Shown one piece after another: positions 27,333 to 37,241 of a DNA stretch of 64,000 nt. Numbering within the stretch: the stretch's first letter is position 1; each line of letters begins with the position of its first letter. Below the pieces are notes generated by a model that saw only the letters and a program-made list of their open reading frames with translations, did not search any database and was not told where the DNA came from. This DNA is from Cupriavidus lacunae. Its GTDB lineage: Bacteria > Pseudomonadota > Gammaproteobacteria > Burkholderiales > Burkholderiaceae. Both the position numbers and the translations under genes were made by a program. Location of the stretch: NCBI RefSeq assembly GCF_003353055.1, contig NZ_QKWJ01000017.1, positions 1 through 64,000 on the forward strand. The letters run 5' to 3'.

Positions 27333-27365
27333 ATGGCTGCTTGGGTAACTCCGGCAGCCATTTTT
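27333..27365 (+). terminator. Terminator-like hairpin just before serC
   Basis: ATGGCTGC (27333-27340) pairs with GCAGCCAT (27354-27361), followed by TTTT. It lies 112 bases after the DUF2059 gene and only 14 bases before the serC start codon. It could end the upstream transcript or attenuate serC. A GATAAT at 27329-27334 overlaps its left arm. Confidence 0.6.
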
Positions 27366-27379
27366 CCATTCCCCGTCTC

Positions 27380-28537
27380 ATGAACGATCCCCAGAATCCC
27401 GCTCTTGCCGGCATGATGCAGCGTGCATTGGCCGAACGCGTCTATAACTTCTCGCCCGGCCCGGCAGCGCTGCCTGCCGAAGTGCTGCAACAGGCTGCCG
27501 AGGAGATGCTGTCCTGGCGCGGGACCGGGGTCTCGGTGATGGAAATGAGCCACCGCAGCCGCGAATTCGAAGGCATCCAGGCCGAAGCGGTCGCGGACCT
27601 GCGCGAATTGCTGCATATCCCCGCCAATTTCCACGTGCTGTTCCTGCAGGGCGGCGCCATCGGCGAAAACGGCATCGTGCCGTTGAACCTGATGCGCCTG
27701 CGCAGCGCCGACGCGCCCAAGGCCGACTTCGTCGTCACCGGCACCTGGTCGGTCAAGACCGAGCAGGAAGCCCGCCGTTATGGCGCGGTCAATATCGCGG
27801 CAACCAGCGAGGCGCAGAAATTCCACCGCATCCCTGAAGTTGCGGACTGGAAGCTGTCTGACGATGCCGGCTACGTGCACCTGTGCACCAACGAGACCAT
27901 CGTTGGCGTGGAGTTCCAGGACATTCCCGATATCGGCCAGGTCAAGGGCGACCGCGTGGTGGTGGCCGATGCATCGAGCCATATCCTGTCGCGCCCGATC
28001 GACTGGTCGCGCGTGCAGGTGGTCTACGGCGGCGCGCAGAAGAATATCGGCCCGGCCGGCGTCACCATCGTGATCGTGCGCGACGACCTGATCGGCCGCG
28101 CCCATCCGCTGTGCCCGTCGGCGTTCAACTGGCGCCTGGTGGCCGAGCACAACTCGATGTACAACACGCCGCCGACCTATGCGATCTATATCGCCGGCCT
28201 GGTCTTCAAATGGCTCAAGCGCCAGGGCGGCGTGCCGGCGATCGAGCAGCGCAATATCGCCAAGGCGTCGGCGCTGTACACCTACCTGGACCAGAGCGAT
28301 TTCTATCGCAATGAGATCCATCCGAGCTGCCGCTCGCGCATGAACGTGCCGTTCTTGCTGGCCGACGAATCGCGCAATGAGGCGTTCCTGCAGCAGGCGC
28401 GGGCCAACGGACTGGTGCAGCTCAAGGGACACAAGACCGTGGGCGGCATGCGTGCCAGCATCTACAACGCCATGCCACTCGAAGGCGTGACGGCGCTGAT
28501 CGATTTCATGCGCGAGTTCGAGCGTACTTCCGCCTGA
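27380..28537 (+). CDS. serC: Phosphoserine aminotransferase
   Basis: 385-residue PLP enzyme that converts 3-phosphohydroxypyruvate to phosphoserine and also serves pyridoxine synthesis. The N-terminal [11 protein letters not shown] motif and the PLP lysine K221 in [13 protein letters not shown] are clear; the ending [15 protein letters not shown] fits the family. Start 27380 is chosen over an in-frame upstream extension that reads through non-conserved sequence. An alternative is one of two ATGs about 14 codons later. It heads a run of aromatic amino acid genes on the same strand. Confidence 0.95.
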   Translation: MNDPQNPALAGMMQRALAERVYNFSPGPAALPAEVLQQAAEEMLSWRGTGVSVMEMSHRSREFEGIQAEAVADLRELLHIPANFHVLFLQGGAIGENGIVPLNLMRLRSADAPKADFVVTGTWSVKTEQEARRYGAVNIAATSEAQKFHRIPEVADWKLSDDAGYVHLCTNETIVGVEFQDIPDIGQVKGDRVVVADASSHILSRPIDWSRVQVVYGGAQKNIGPAGVTIVIVRDDLIGRAHPLCPSAFNWRLVAEHNSMYNTPPTYAIYIAGLVFKWLKRQGGVPAIEQRNIAKASALYTYLDQSDFYRNEIHPSCRSRMNVPFLLADESRNEAFLQQARANGLVQLKGHKTVGGMRASIYNAMPLEGVTALIDFMREFERTSA

Positions 28538-28545
28538 CGCGCATT

Positions 28546-28595
28546 CCCGCTGCCGGCCCGCGCCTGCCACGCACGGCGCGCCGGCCGGCAGCGGG
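28546..28595 (+). other. Long hairpin between serC and pheA
   Basis: A perfect 13-bp stem (28546-28558 with 28583-28595) around a 24-base loop. Only a weak T-rich stretch follows, so it is as likely to be an RNA-stability or processing element as a terminator. Confidence 0.55.
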
Positions 28596-28643
28596 CAGTT
28601 TCTCTTGGCCGCCGCGCCTGGCGGCCCACCGGATTCATACAAG

Positions 28644-29792
28644 ATGACTAGCCAAGACCGCACCCCCGCGAGCGAGGAGACGCCGCCCAACGACAATCAC
28701 CTGAGCGAAGCCGAGCGCAAGCTGTCGGTCGAACTGGGCCCGCTGCGCGAGCAGATCGACACCGTTGACCGCGAACTGCTGGCGATGCTGAACCACCGCG
28801 CGAAACTGGCGCTCGAGGTTGGCGAAGTCAAGAAGAAGTACGGCGCGCCGGTGTTCCGTCCGGAGCGCGAACTGCAGGTCATCCGCAAGGTGCAGGGCGC
28901 CAACCCCGGTCCGCTGCTGGGCGAAAGCGTGGCGGCAATCTGGCGTGAGGTGATGTCGGCCTGCCGCGGACTGGAGAAGCCGCTGGAAGTGGCGTTCCTG
29001 GGCCCGGCCGGCACGTTCTCAGAGCAGGCCTTGTACGCGCATTTCGGCCATGAGGTCTCGGGCGTGCCTTGCCCTAGCATCGACGAAGTGTTCCGCGCCG
29101 TCGAGGCGGGTACGGTCGAGTACGGCGTGGTGCCGGTCGAGAATTCCACCGAGGGCGCGGTGTCGCGCACGCTTGACCTGTTCCTGCAGACCTCGCTGAA
29201 GATCAGCGGCGAGATCGCGCTCAAGGTCCATCACAACCTGATGGCCTCCACGCCAGACATGCAGGGCGTCACCGTGGTGCGCGCGCATGCGCAGGCGCTG
29301 GCACAGTGCCAGCACTGGCTGACCGCCAACTATCCGCACCTGGAGCGCCAGGCGGTGTCGAGCAATGCCGAAGCCGCGCGCATGGCCAGCGAAGACCCGA
29401 CCGTGGCCGCGATTGCCGCAGAGTCCGCCGCCAACCGCTATCACCTGCATCTGGTGCGCACGCATATCCAGGACGATCCGCACAACCGCACGCGCTTTGC
29501 CGTGATCGGCCGCTATGAGACCGAGCCCTCGGGCAGCGACCAGACTTCGATGATCCTGTCCGTGCCCAACAAGGCCGGCGCGGTGTACCAGTTGCTGGCG
29601 CCGCTGGCCGAGAACGGCGTGTCGATGTGCCGCTTCGAGTCGCGTCCGGCGCGCAGCGGCGCGTGGGAGTACTACTTCTACGTCGACGTGGAAGGGCACC
29701 AGCATGAGCCGGCGGTGGCACGCGCCATTGAAGAGCTGCGCCGTAACGCAGCCTACCTGAAGGTGCTGGGCTCGTATCCGTCGAGCAAGTAA
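28644..29792 (+). CDS. pheA: Bifunctional chorismate mutase / prephenate dehydratase
   Basis: 382-residue enzyme for phenylalanine synthesis. The N-terminal AroQ-type chorismate mutase spans about 20-110, with LREQIDTVDRELLAMLNHRAKLALEVGEVKK. The prephenate dehydratase spans about 115-290, with FLGPAGTFSEQAL and VVPVENSTEGAV. A C-terminal ACT domain (about 300-375) carries the phenylalanine-binding patterns PNKAGAVYQLLAPLAENGV and FESRPAR, pointing to feedback inhibition. Start 28644 is chosen at a conserved methionine; upstream residues in frame are the GC-rich hairpin. A 29-base gap separates it from hisC. Confidence 0.96.
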   Translation: MTSQDRTPASEETPPNDNHLSEAERKLSVELGPLREQIDTVDRELLAMLNHRAKLALEVGEVKKKYGAPVFRPERELQVIRKVQGANPGPLLGESVAAIWREVMSACRGLEKPLEVAFLGPAGTFSEQALYAHFGHEVSGVPCPSIDEVFRAVEAGTVEYGVVPVENSTEGAVSRTLDLFLQTSLKISGEIALKVHHNLMASTPDMQGVTVVRAHAQALAQCQHWLTANYPHLERQAVSSNAEAARMASEDPTVAAIAAESAANRYHLHLVRTHIQDDPHNRTRFAVIGRYETEPSGSDQTSMILSVPNKAGAVYQLLAPLAENGVSMCRFESRPARSGAWEYYFYVDVEGHQHEPAVARAIEELRRNAAYLKVLGSYPSSK

Positions 29793-29821
29793 AAACAGCC
29801 GGAAAAGAACCAGGAGACGAG

Positions 29822-30949
29822 ATGGCAGAGCAGGGTAAGCAAGGCGGCACGGTATTCGGCCCGGACTATGTACGGGCGATTTCGCCGTACATTGCCGGCA
29901 AGCCGATTTCGGAAGTCGCGCGCGAGTTCGGCCTGGATGAGGCCGGCATCGTCAAGCTCGCCTCCAACGAGAATCCGCTCGGCATGCCGGAGTCGGCCCG
30001 CCGCGCGGTGGCCGAAGCCGTGGCTGAGCTCGGCCGCTACCCGGATTCCAACGGCTTTGCGCTGAAGGGCGCGCTGTCGGCGCGCTTCGGCGTGCCCGCC
30101 GACTGGCTGACGCTGGGCAATGGCAGCAACGACATCCTGGAGCTGGCCGCGCATGCGCTGGTCGAGCCGGGCCAGTCGATCGTCTATGCCGAGTATTCGT
30201 TCGCGGTCTACGCGCTGGCCACGCAGGAGATCGGCGCGCGCGCCATCGAAGTGCCCGCGCGCGACTACGGCCATGACCTGGAAGCGATGGCCGCGGCGAT
30301 CGCGCCGGATACGCGGCTGGTTTTTATCGCCAACCCGAACAATCCGACCGGCACGTTCGTGCCGGCCGCGCAGATCGAAGCCTTCCTGCAGCGGGTACCA
30401 GCCCATGTGGTGGTGGTGCTGGACGAGGCGTACAACGAGTACCTGGATGCCGGCCAGCAATACGATTCGCTCGCCTGGGTGCGCCGCTATCCGAACCTGA
30501 TGGTGTCGCGCACATTCTCCAAGGCCTACGGCCTGGCGGGCCTGCGCATTGGCTACGCGGTGGCGCAACCAGTGCTGACGGACCTGCTGAACCGCATCCG
30601 CCAGCCGTTCAACGTCAACAGCGTGGCGCAAGCCGCGGCCATCGCCGCGCTGGACGATGCCGGATTCCTGCGCCGCAGTGCGGAACTGAACCGCGCCGGC
30701 AAGGCGCAACTGACCGAGGCCTTCGATCGCCTCGGGCTGGAGTACGTGCCGTCGTCAGGCAACTTCGTGCTGGTGCGCGTGGGCGATGACGATGGTGCCG
30801 GCGCCCGCGTGAACCTGGCGCTGCTCAGGCAGGGCGTGATCGTGCGGCCGGTGGGCAACTACAACCTGCCGCGCTGGCTGCGCGTGACCATCGGCCTGCC
30901 GGACGAGAACGCGGCATTCATTGCGGCGCTGGAGCGGGCGCTGGCGTGA
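29822..30949 (+). CDS. hisC: Histidinol-phosphate / aromatic aminotransferase
   Basis: 375-residue class I/II PLP aminotransferase. Key features are KLASNENPLG near the N-terminus, NPNNPTGT in the middle and the PLP lysine K234 in SRTFSKAYGLAGLRIGYA. It sits between pheA and tyrA, as HisC2-type enzymes do in this group, so it may act mainly on phenylpyruvate, hydroxyphenylpyruvate or arogenate precursors as well as on histidinol phosphate. AGGAGA precedes the start. Which reaction dominates cannot be told from sequence. Confidence 0.93.
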   Translation: MAEQGKQGGTVFGPDYVRAISPYIAGKPISEVAREFGLDEAGIVKLASNENPLGMPESARRAVAEAVAELGRYPDSNGFALKGALSARFGVPADWLTLGNGSNDILELAAHALVEPGQSIVYAEYSFAVYALATQEIGARAIEVPARDYGHDLEAMAAAIAPDTRLVFIANPNNPTGTFVPAAQIEAFLQRVPAHVVVVLDEAYNEYLDAGQQYDSLAWVRRYPNLMVSRTFSKAYGLAGLRIGYAVAQPVLTDLLNRIRQPFNVNSVAQAAAIAALDDAGFLRRSAELNRAGKAQLTEAFDRLGLEYVPSSGNFVLVRVGDDDGAGARVNLALLRQGVIVRPVGNYNLPRWLRVTIGLPDENAAFIAALERALA

Positions 30950-31058
30950 GCGCAGCCGCAGCAATCGGTGTCCCCGGCCGGGCGCTTTGCCCGCTGGAAT
31001 GCCAGTCATTGAATTACCTCGGTCTGATCCGAGCTACTGCCGCTAGCGGCCTGAGATT

Positions 31059-31955
31059 GTGAGTGCATTGCATTTTTCCCGTGTTGTCATTGTCGGTGTC
31101 GGCCTGATCGGCGGCTCGCTCGCGCTGGCGCTCAAGCGCGCCGGCGTGGTGGGCACGGTGGTCGGGGTGGGGCGCTCGCCGGCGTCGCTGCAGAAGGCGC
31201 TGGACCTGGGCGTGATCGACGAGGCCGCGTCGCTGGCCGATGCCGCGCGCGGCGCGAGCGTGGTCGTGCTGTGCGCGCCGGTGGCGCAGAACTTTGCGCT
31301 GCTGCACGCGCTGGAGCCGCACCTGGAGCCGGGCACCATCGTCACCGATGCCGGCAGCACCAAGTCCGACGTGATCATGGCCGCCAAGACCGCGCTGGGC
31401 GACAAGGTCGCGCAGTTCGTGCCGGCGCACCCGATTGCGGGACGCGAGCTCAACGGCGTGGAGGCGGCGCTGCCGGACCTGTACGTTGGCAAGAAGACCG
31501 TGCTGTGCCCGCTGCAGGAAAATTCGCGCGCCGATGTGGCCGCGGTGCGCGCCATGTGGGAAAGCGCCGGCGCACAATGCCACGTGATGTCGGCGGTCCA
31601 GCACGACGCAGTGTTCGCCTCGGTCAGCCACCTGCCGCATGTGTTGTCGTACGCGCTGGTGGCCCAGGTCGCCAACGCGGAGGACGCCGCCCTGAAGCTG
31701 GATTTCGCCGGTGGCGGCTTCCGCGATTTCACGCGCATCGCGGCGTCGTCGCCGGAGATGTGGCGCGACATCTGCGTGGCCAACCGCGACGCGCTGCTGC
31801 GCGAGCTGAATACCTACCAGTCGGTGCTGGCGCACCTGAAGACGCTGATCGAAAAGAGCGAAGGCGACGCGCTCGAACGCATCTTCACGCGCGCCAGCAA
31901 GACCCGGCTGGCCTGGGGCACTGAGCGTGCCGCGGGCAACAATATCGAACCCTGA
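31059..31955 (+). CDS. tyrA: Prephenate dehydrogenase
   Basis: 298-residue NAD(P)-dependent enzyme that makes 4-hydroxyphenylpyruvate for tyrosine synthesis. The nucleotide-binding motif [14 protein letters not shown] is at about 10-24. Conserved substrate-site features [10 protein letters not shown] and [10 protein letters not shown] follow, and the C-terminal dimerisation helices include [18 protein letters not shown]. The start codon is GTG at 31059. The gene is preceded by a 109-base gap after hisC and followed by aroA after 41 bases. No ACT domain is present, so any feedback control differs from that of PheA. Confidence 0.94.
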   Translation: MSALHFSRVVIVGVGLIGGSLALALKRAGVVGTVVGVGRSPASLQKALDLGVIDEAASLADAARGASVVVLCAPVAQNFALLHALEPHLEPGTIVTDAGSTKSDVIMAAKTALGDKVAQFVPAHPIAGRELNGVEAALPDLYVGKKTVLCPLQENSRADVAAVRAMWESAGAQCHVMSAVQHDAVFASVSHLPHVLSYALVAQVANAEDAALKLDFAGGGFRDFTRIAASSPEMWRDICVANRDALLRELNTYQSVLAHLKTLIEKSEGDALERIFTRASKTRLAWGTERAAGNNIEP

Positions 31956-31996
31956 TTCAATCGCCTGACCGCGGCGCCTCGCGCCCACAAGAAACC

Positions 31997-33313
31997 ATGG
32001 AACACCTGACGCTAGGCCCCCTGACCCGCGCCAACGGCACCGTCCGGCTGCCGGGCTCGAAGAGCATCTCCAACCGTGTGCTGCTGCTGGCCGCCCTGGC
32101 CAACGGCGAGACCCGCGTGCGCGACCTGCTCGATTCCGACGACACCCGCGTGATGCTGCAGGCGCTGCGCACGCTGGGCGTGGCCTGGCGTCAGGAAGGC
32201 GCCGACTATATCGTCACCGGCGCCGGCGGCAACTTCCCGAACAAGGCGGCGGAGCTCTTCATGGGCAACGCCGGCACCGCGATCCGCCCGCTCACGGCCG
32301 CGCTGGCACTGCAAGGCGGCAGCTACAAGCTGTCGGGCGTGCCGCGCATGCATGAACGGCCGATCGGCGACCTGGTAGACGGCCTGCGCCAGGTCGGCGC
32401 GGTGATCGACTACCTCGGCAACGAAGGCTTCCCGCCGCTGCATATCCAGCCCGCCAGCATCCGCATCGATGCGCCGATCCGCGTGCGCGGCGATGTCTCC
32501 AGCCAGTTCCTGACGGCACTGCTGATGAGCCTGCCGATGGCGCAGTCCGCCAGCGGCCGCATCGAGATCGAGGTGGTGGGCGAGCTGATCTCCAAGCCGT
32601 ATATCGAGATCACGCTGAACCTGCTGGCGCGCTTCGGCATCCAGGTGGAGCGCCAGGGCTGGGAGCGCTTCGTGCTGCCGGCCGGCGCGGCCTATTGTTC
32701 GCCGGGCGAGATTTTTGTCGAGGGTGATGCGTCGTCCGCTTCCTACTTCCTGGCGGCCGGCGCGATCGGCGGCGGCCCGGTGCGGGTGGAGGGCGTGGGC
32801 ATGGCCAGCATCCAGGGCGATGTGCGCTTTGCCGAGGCGCTCAACCGCATGGGCGCCAATGTGATGGCCGGCGACAACTGGATCGAAGTGCGCGGCACGG
32901 AACGCGACGACGGGCGTCTGCACGGCATCGAACTGGACTGCAACCATATCCCCGACGCGGCCATGACGCTGGCGGTGGCGGCGCTGTTTGCCGAAGGCAC
33001 GACCACGCTGACCAATATCGCCAGCTGGCGCGTCAAGGAAACCGACCGCATCGCGGCGATGGCGACGGAACTGCGCAAGCTCGGCGCAGTCGTGGAAGAA
33101 GGGGCGGATTACCTGCGTGTGACGCCGCCGCAACCATGGCAGACCCCGGCCGATGGCATTGGCACCTATGATGACCATCGCATGGCGATGTGCTTCTCGC
33201 TGGCGGCGTTCGGGCCCTTGCCGGTACGAATCAATGATCCGGGCTGCGTGGCGAAGACGTTCCCGGATTACTTCAGCGTGTTTGCGGGCGTGACCGCGGG
33301 TGTGGCGGGTTAA
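31997..33313 (+). CDS. aroA: 3-phosphoshikimate 1-carboxyvinyltransferase (EPSP synthase)
   Basis: 438-residue shikimate pathway enzyme joining shikimate-3-phosphate and PEP. The substrate-binding signature [10 protein letters not shown] is at 20-29, [10 protein letters not shown] near 90-100, and [20 protein letters not shown] near 340-360. [11 protein letters not shown] is near the end. Length and motif spacing are standard; it looks like a class I glyphosate-sensitive type. Its stop overlaps the stop of the antisense DUF2061 gene by four bases (TTAA). Confidence 0.97.
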   Translation: MEHLTLGPLTRANGTVRLPGSKSISNRVLLLAALANGETRVRDLLDSDDTRVMLQALRTLGVAWRQEGADYIVTGAGGNFPNKAAELFMGNAGTAIRPLTAALALQGGSYKLSGVPRMHERPIGDLVDGLRQVGAVIDYLGNEGFPPLHIQPASIRIDAPIRVRGDVSSQFLTALLMSLPMAQSASGRIEIEVVGELISKPYIEITLNLLARFGIQVERQGWERFVLPAGAAYCSPGEIFVEGDASSASYFLAAGAIGGGPVRVEGVGMASIQGDVRFAEALNRMGANVMAGDNWIEVRGTERDDGRLHGIELDCNHIPDAAMTLAVAALFAEGTTTLTNIASWRVKETDRIAAMATELRKLGAVVEEGADYLRVTPPQPWQTPADGIGTYDDHRMAMCFSLAAFGPLPVRINDPGCVAKTFPDYFSVFAGVTAGVAG

Positions 33314-33543
33314 GCGCTGACCAGGTCGCTGTCGGGCGCCGCCGGGGTGTTGCCGCTGGCGGCGTCGGCCTGGCGCCGCTCGCGCTTTTCCCAGTAGCGG
33401 TCGAAGAAGTAGTGGGCCACCGTATTGACGGCCGGTTCGATGAAGGTAATGGCGCCGCTGATGGCAAGGCTGCCGGTCAGCGTATACGTCACACTGAATG
33501 CGATGCCGAGGTGCATGATGCCGAACGTCAGGGTTTTGGCCAT
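33310..33543 (-). CDS. DUF2061 family small membrane protein
   Basis: 77-residue protein with two hydrophobic segments (about 4-20 and 24-42) and a basic, Ala-rich tail. The pattern [23 protein letters not shown] followed by [20 protein letters not shown] is typical of DUF2061. The start at 33543 has GAGG nine bases upstream. It is encoded antisense to the main gene flow, between aroA and cmk, and its promoter overlaps a Fur-like sequence. Function is unknown; a link with metal supply is suggested only by that site. Confidence 0.82.
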   Translation of the reverse strand: MAKTLTFGIMHLGIAFSVTYTLTGSLAISGAITFIEPAVNTVAHYFFDRYWEKRERRQADAASGNTPAAPDSDLVSA

Positions 33544-33606
33544 GGTAGATTGCCTCGCGACTGAAACTGAAGGGCGCTGCACCGCAGCGGTGAAGCGCCA
33601 TGGATC

Positions 33607-33635
33607 AAATAATAATGATTCTCAGTTTGATTCAA
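33607..33635 (-). promoter_or_regulatory. Fur-like box overlapping the DUF2061 promoter
   Basis: AATAATGATTCTCAGTTTG at 33611-33629 matches 13 of 19 bases of the consensus GATAATGATAATCATTATC, including ATAATGAT without mismatch. On the minus strand TTGAAT (33635-33630) and TATTAT (33614-33609) flank it at 15 bases, so Fur would block this promoter. It lies 37 bases before cmk as well. Confidence 0.5.
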
Positions 33636-33665
33636 AATCAATTGTTTTTCTGAGTTCCATAACCA

Positions 33666-34334
33666 ATGACTATCGTCAACGTCATCACCATTGACGGGCC
33701 GACCGCCTCCGGCAAGGGCACTGTTGCGCACAAGGTTGCCGATGCCGTCGGCTTCCACCTGCTCGACAGCGGTGCGCTGTACCGGCTGGTGGCCCTGGCC
33801 AGCGACCGCGCCGACGTGGATCTGGCGGATATGGACGCCCTTGCAAAGATCGCTTCGCGCCTCGATGTGAAGTTCGGTCCTGACCGCGTCTGGCTGCAGG
33901 GCGAGGAAGTCAGCCTGGCGATCCGCGCCGAGGCGATCGGCAACCGGGCCTCGGCCATTGCCGTGCACCAGCCGGTTCGGGACGCCCTGACCCAGCTGCA
34001 GCGCAGCTTCCGCAAGCTTCCGGGGCTGGTGGCCGACGGCCGCGACATGGGCACCGTGATCTTCCCGGATGCCCAGCTCAAGGTATTCCTGACCGCAAGT
34101 GTTGAAGCGCGTGCACGGAGGCGCTATAAACAATTGATTGATAAGGGAATTTCTGCTAATATTGAAGACCTTTTGCGTGACCTTGAGGCGCGCGATGCGC
34201 GGGATCGCACCCGCGCCGCCGCGCCGCTGCGTCCCGCCGAGGATGCAAAGCTGCTCGATACCTCCGACATGACGGTGGATCAGGCAGTGGCGCAGGTGCT
34301 GGAGTGGTTTGCCGCTGTGCGGCCCGGTGCATGA
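33666..34334 (+). CDS. cmk: Cytidylate kinase
   Basis: 222-residue kinase that phosphorylates CMP and dCMP. The P-loop GPTASGKGT is at 11-19, the LLDSGALYR motif near 31-40, [13 protein letters not shown] near 120-133, and the lid region ARRRYKQL. The size is usual for the bacterial monofunctional enzyme. It is followed by rpsA, the widespread cmk-rpsA-ihfB order. No good Shine-Dalgarno sequence is seen before 33666. Confidence 0.96.
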   Translation: MTIVNVITIDGPTASGKGTVAHKVADAVGFHLLDSGALYRLVALASDRADVDLADMDALAKIASRLDVKFGPDRVWLQGEEVSLAIRAEAIGNRASAIAVHQPVRDALTQLQRSFRKLPGLVADGRDMGTVIFPDAQLKVFLTASVEARARRRYKQLIDKGISANIEDLLRDLEARDARDRTRAAAPLRPAEDAKLLDTSDMTVDQAVAQVLEWFAAVRPGA

Positions 34335-34500
34335 GATGCATGCGGGCGCATTCGTAGAAGCGGCGCACCCCGACGGCACCAGATGGTGCCGGTCCCAGGC
34401 AATGCCTGTGACTGGTTTTGTCAAACCTGACCCCGCTGCACTGGCAGACTGAGCGCGATAGTCGTGCCGGCCAGCGTACTGCGGATTTCACCTTACGTTT

Positions 34501-36195
34501 ATGTCCGACCTGCAAACTAACGAATCCTTTGCCGCACTGTTCGAGGAATCCGTCGCCCGCTCCAATATGAAGGCTGGCGAAGTGATTTCCGCTGAAGTCG
34601 TGCGTATCGACCACAACTTCGTGGTCGTCAATGCCGGCCTCAAGTCCGAAGCATTTGTGCCGGTAGAGGAGTTCCTGAACGACCAGGGCGAACTCGAAGT
34701 GCAGGCCGGCGACTATGTCTCCGTGGCCATCGATGCGCTCGAGAACGGCTATGGCGACACTATCCTCTCGCGCGACAAGGCCAAGCGCCTGGCATCGTGG
34801 CTGAACCTCGAGAAGGCGCTGGAAGACGGCGAAATCATCTCGGGTACCGTGACCGGCAAGGTCAAGGGCGGCCTGACGGTGATGGTCAACGGCATCCGCG
34901 CGTTCCTGCCGGGTTCGCTGGTTGACGTGCGCCCGATCAAGGACACCACCCCGTACGAAGGCAAGACCCTGGAATTCAAGGTCATCAAGCTGGACCGCAA
35001 GCGCAACAACGTGGTGCTGTCGCGCCGCGCCGTGGTCGAAGCGACCCTGGGCGAAGAGCGTCAGAAGCTGATGGAAACCCTGAAGGAAGGCGCCATCGTC
35101 AACGGTATCGTCAAGAACATCACCGACTACGGTGCGTTCGTTGACCTGGGCGGTATCGACGGCCTGCTGCACATCACCGACCTGGCATGGCGTCGTGTGC
35201 GTCACCCGAGCGAAGTGCTGTCGGTTGGCCAGGAAATCACCGCCAAGATCCTCAAGTTCGACCAGGAAAAGAACCGCGTCTCGCTGGGCGTGAAGCAACT
35301 GGGCGAAGATCCGTGGGTGGGCATCTCGCGCCGCTACCCGCAAGGCACCCGCCTGTTCGGCAAGGTGACCAACCTGACCGACTACGGCGCGTTCGTCGAG
35401 ATCGAAGCCGGCATCGAAGGCCTGGTGCACGTGTCGGAAATGGACTGGACCAACAAGAACGTTGCCCCGTCCAAGGTTGTCCAGCTGGGCGACGAAGTCG
35501 AAGTCATGGTTCTGGATATCGACGAAGACAAGCGTCGTATCAGCCTGGGCATGAAGCAGTGCAAGGCCAATCCGTGGGACGATTTCAGCCGTAACCACAA
35601 GAAGGGCGACAAGCTGGCCGGCCAGATCAAGTCGATCACCGACTTCGGCGTGTTCATCGGCCTGCCCGGCGGCATCGACGGCCTGGTGCACCTGTCCGAC
35701 CTGTCGTGGCAGGAAACTGGCGAAGAAGCCGTTCGCAAGTACAAGAAGGGCGACGAAGTCGAAGCCGTGGTTCTGGGCATCGACGTCGACAAGGAACGCA
35801 TCTCGCTGGGCATCAAGCAGCTGTCGGGCGATCCGTTCAACAACTTCATCTCGGCCAACGACAAAGGCTCGCTGGTGAATGGCACGATCAAGGCCGTTGA
35901 CGCCAAGGGTGCCGTGGTCCAGCTGGCTGACGACGTGGAAGGCTACCTGCGTGCATCGGAGATCTCCGCTGACCGCGTGGAAGACGCCCGCAACGTGCTG
36001 AAGGAAGGCGAGCAGATCACCGCCCTGGTGGTGAACGTTGACCGCAAGTCGCGCAATATCAACCTGTCGATCAAGGCCAAGGACAGCGCAGAGCAGCAAG
36101 AAGCGATGCAGAAGTTCCAGGCTGACACCGGCACGGCTGGCACGACCAACCTCGGCGCCCTGCTGAAGGCCAAGCTCGGCCAGGACAACCAGTAA
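34501..36195 (+). CDS. rpsA: 30S ribosomal protein S1
   Basis: 564-residue mRNA-binding ribosomal protein. Six S1 RNA-binding repeats are visible, for example [41 protein letters not shown] and [22 protein letters not shown]. The C-terminal end is short and basic. The start at 34501 lacks a Shine-Dalgarno sequence and lies in a TTTCACCTTACGTTT context, as is usual for rpsA genes, whose translation is controlled by S1 itself. It is followed by ihfB. Confidence 0.98.
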   Translation: MSDLQTNESFAALFEESVARSNMKAGEVISAEVVRIDHNFVVVNAGLKSEAFVPVEEFLNDQGELEVQAGDYVSVAIDALENGYGDTILSRDKAKRLASWLNLEKALEDGEIISGTVTGKVKGGLTVMVNGIRAFLPGSLVDVRPIKDTTPYEGKTLEFKVIKLDRKRNNVVLSRRAVVEATLGEERQKLMETLKEGAIVNGIVKNITDYGAFVDLGGIDGLLHITDLAWRRVRHPSEVLSVGQEITAKILKFDQEKNRVSLGVKQLGEDPWVGISRRYPQGTRLFGKVTNLTDYGAFVEIEAGIEGLVHVSEMDWTNKNVAPSKVVQLGDEVEVMVLDIDEDKRRISLGMKQCKANPWDDFSRNHKKGDKLAGQIKSITDFGVFIGLPGGIDGLVHLSDLSWQETGEEAVRKYKKGDEVEAVVLGIDVDKERISLGIKQLSGDPFNNFISANDKGSLVNGTIKAVDAKGAVVQLADDVEGYLRASEISADRVEDARNVLKEGEQITALVVNVDRKSRNINLSIKAKDSAEQQEAMQKFQADTGTAGTTNLGALLKAKLGQDNQ

Positions 36196-36225
36196 TCGCA
36201 GCCCCCCGCGCTTGCGCGTATGCCC

Positions 36226-36645
36226 ATGACCAAGTCGGAGCTCGTCGAAAAACTGGCTGCCCGCTTCCCCCAGTTGCTGCTGCGGGATGCGGACATCTCG
36301 GTCAAAACGATACTCGACGCGATGTCCGAAGCGTTGGCCGATGGCCACCGCATCGAGATCCGCGGATTCGGCAGTTTTGGTCTGAACAAGCGTCCGCCTC
36401 GCGTGGGGCGCAATCCCAAGTCCGGCGAACGTGTGCTGGTCCCCGAGAAACGGGTGCCGCACTTCAAGGCGGGCAAGGAATTGCGCGAACGGGTTGACCG
36501 CAGCCAGCCGGTGCCCTCGGGCATCCATGGCAACGGCCACTCCGGCGGCACGGCCCAGGCCGTGTCGGGCAAGGCAGGCCAGGGCGCGGCACCCGCCGCG
36601 CCGGCGGGTTTGCACGAGAGCGGGCTGAATTTCGTCCGCTCCTGA
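36226..36645 (+). CDS. ihfB: Integration host factor beta subunit with extended C-terminus
   Basis: 139-residue DNA-bending protein of the HU/IHF family. Residues 1-93 cover the full IHF-beta fold, with [10 protein letters not shown] at the start, the beta-arm sequence [28 protein letters not shown] and [14 protein letters not shown]. About 45 extra residues follow, rich in Gly, Ala, Ser and Pro and probably disordered. E. coli IhfB has about 94 residues. The start is set at 36226, where the conserved MTKSEL begins; an ATG two codons earlier is possible. A strong terminator follows. Confidence 0.93.
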   Translation: MTKSELVEKLAARFPQLLLRDADISVKTILDAMSEALADGHRIEIRGFGSFGLNKRPPRVGRNPKSGERVLVPEKRVPHFKAGKELRERVDRSQPVPSGIHGNGHSGGTAQAVSGKAGQGAAPAAPAGLHESGLNFVRS

Positions 36646-36682
36646 CCGCCCGGGCTTTGCCTGCCGCTGTGTTGTTCATAAG

Positions 36683-36712
36683 AAAGCGCCCCACGGGGCG
36701 CTTTCTTTTTTT
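36683..36712 (+). terminator. Intrinsic terminator after ihfB
   Basis: AAAGCGCCCC pairs with GGGGCGCTTT around a two-base loop and is followed by TCTTTTTTT. A very strong terminator closing the rpsA-ihfB unit. Confidence 0.95.
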
Positions 36713-36893
36713 GTGCGCCCGGCATGGGCGCGCTCTTCACCGAGGCGATCTGCGGCAGGCATGGTTGTCTCAAATGCAGTAGGGATCCCCTGCCTTTGGG
36801 TGGAGAGGATGTCAATCCGCTACAATGCCGGGGTCTATGCCGGGCCTCGCGCATGTGCGCTGGCGCGGCGCCAACGTCAAGCTGCCCAACCGC

Positions 36894-37238
36894 ATGAAAC
36901 TGTTCGCCTGGATCGTCCGTATCGTCGTATTCGTGCTGCTGTTCGTGCTGGCGCTGCGCAATACCGCCGAAGTCTCGCTGCAGCTGTTCTTCAACGCCGT
37001 CTGGCATGCGCCGCTGATCCTGATCCTGTTTGCCGCCTTTGCGCTGGGCGCGGTGGCGGCGCTGGCTTCGGTGGCACCCGGGCTGATGCGCCAGCGCATG
37101 GAACTGGCGAAGCTGCGCCGCGCGGTCGCGGACACGCGCTCGGCGACATCGGCGGCGGAGCCCGCATCGGCATTGGTCGTCACCCCGGTGCAGCGCGACG
37201 GCAACTCTCCCTATAACGTAGTCGGCCCGAAAGTCTGA
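36894..37238 (+). CDS. lapA: LapA family inner-membrane protein
   Basis: 114-residue protein with two membrane helices (about 3-22 and 40-62) and a cytoplasmic helical tail, the DUF1049/LapA layout. The pattern ALRNTAEVSLQLFF between the helices is typical. LapA works with LapB to control LPS synthesis through turnover of LpxC. Start 36894 is placed directly before the first helix; an in-frame extension upstream has no hydrophobic start. It lies three bases before lapB. A TACAAT at 36821-36826 is a possible -10. Confidence 0.87.
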   Translation: MKLFAWIVRIVVFVLLFVLALRNTAEVSLQLFFNAVWHAPLILILFAAFALGAVAALASVAPGLMRQRMELAKLRRAVADTRSATSAAEPASALVVTPVQRDGNSPYNVVGPKV

Positions 37239-37241
37239 TCC

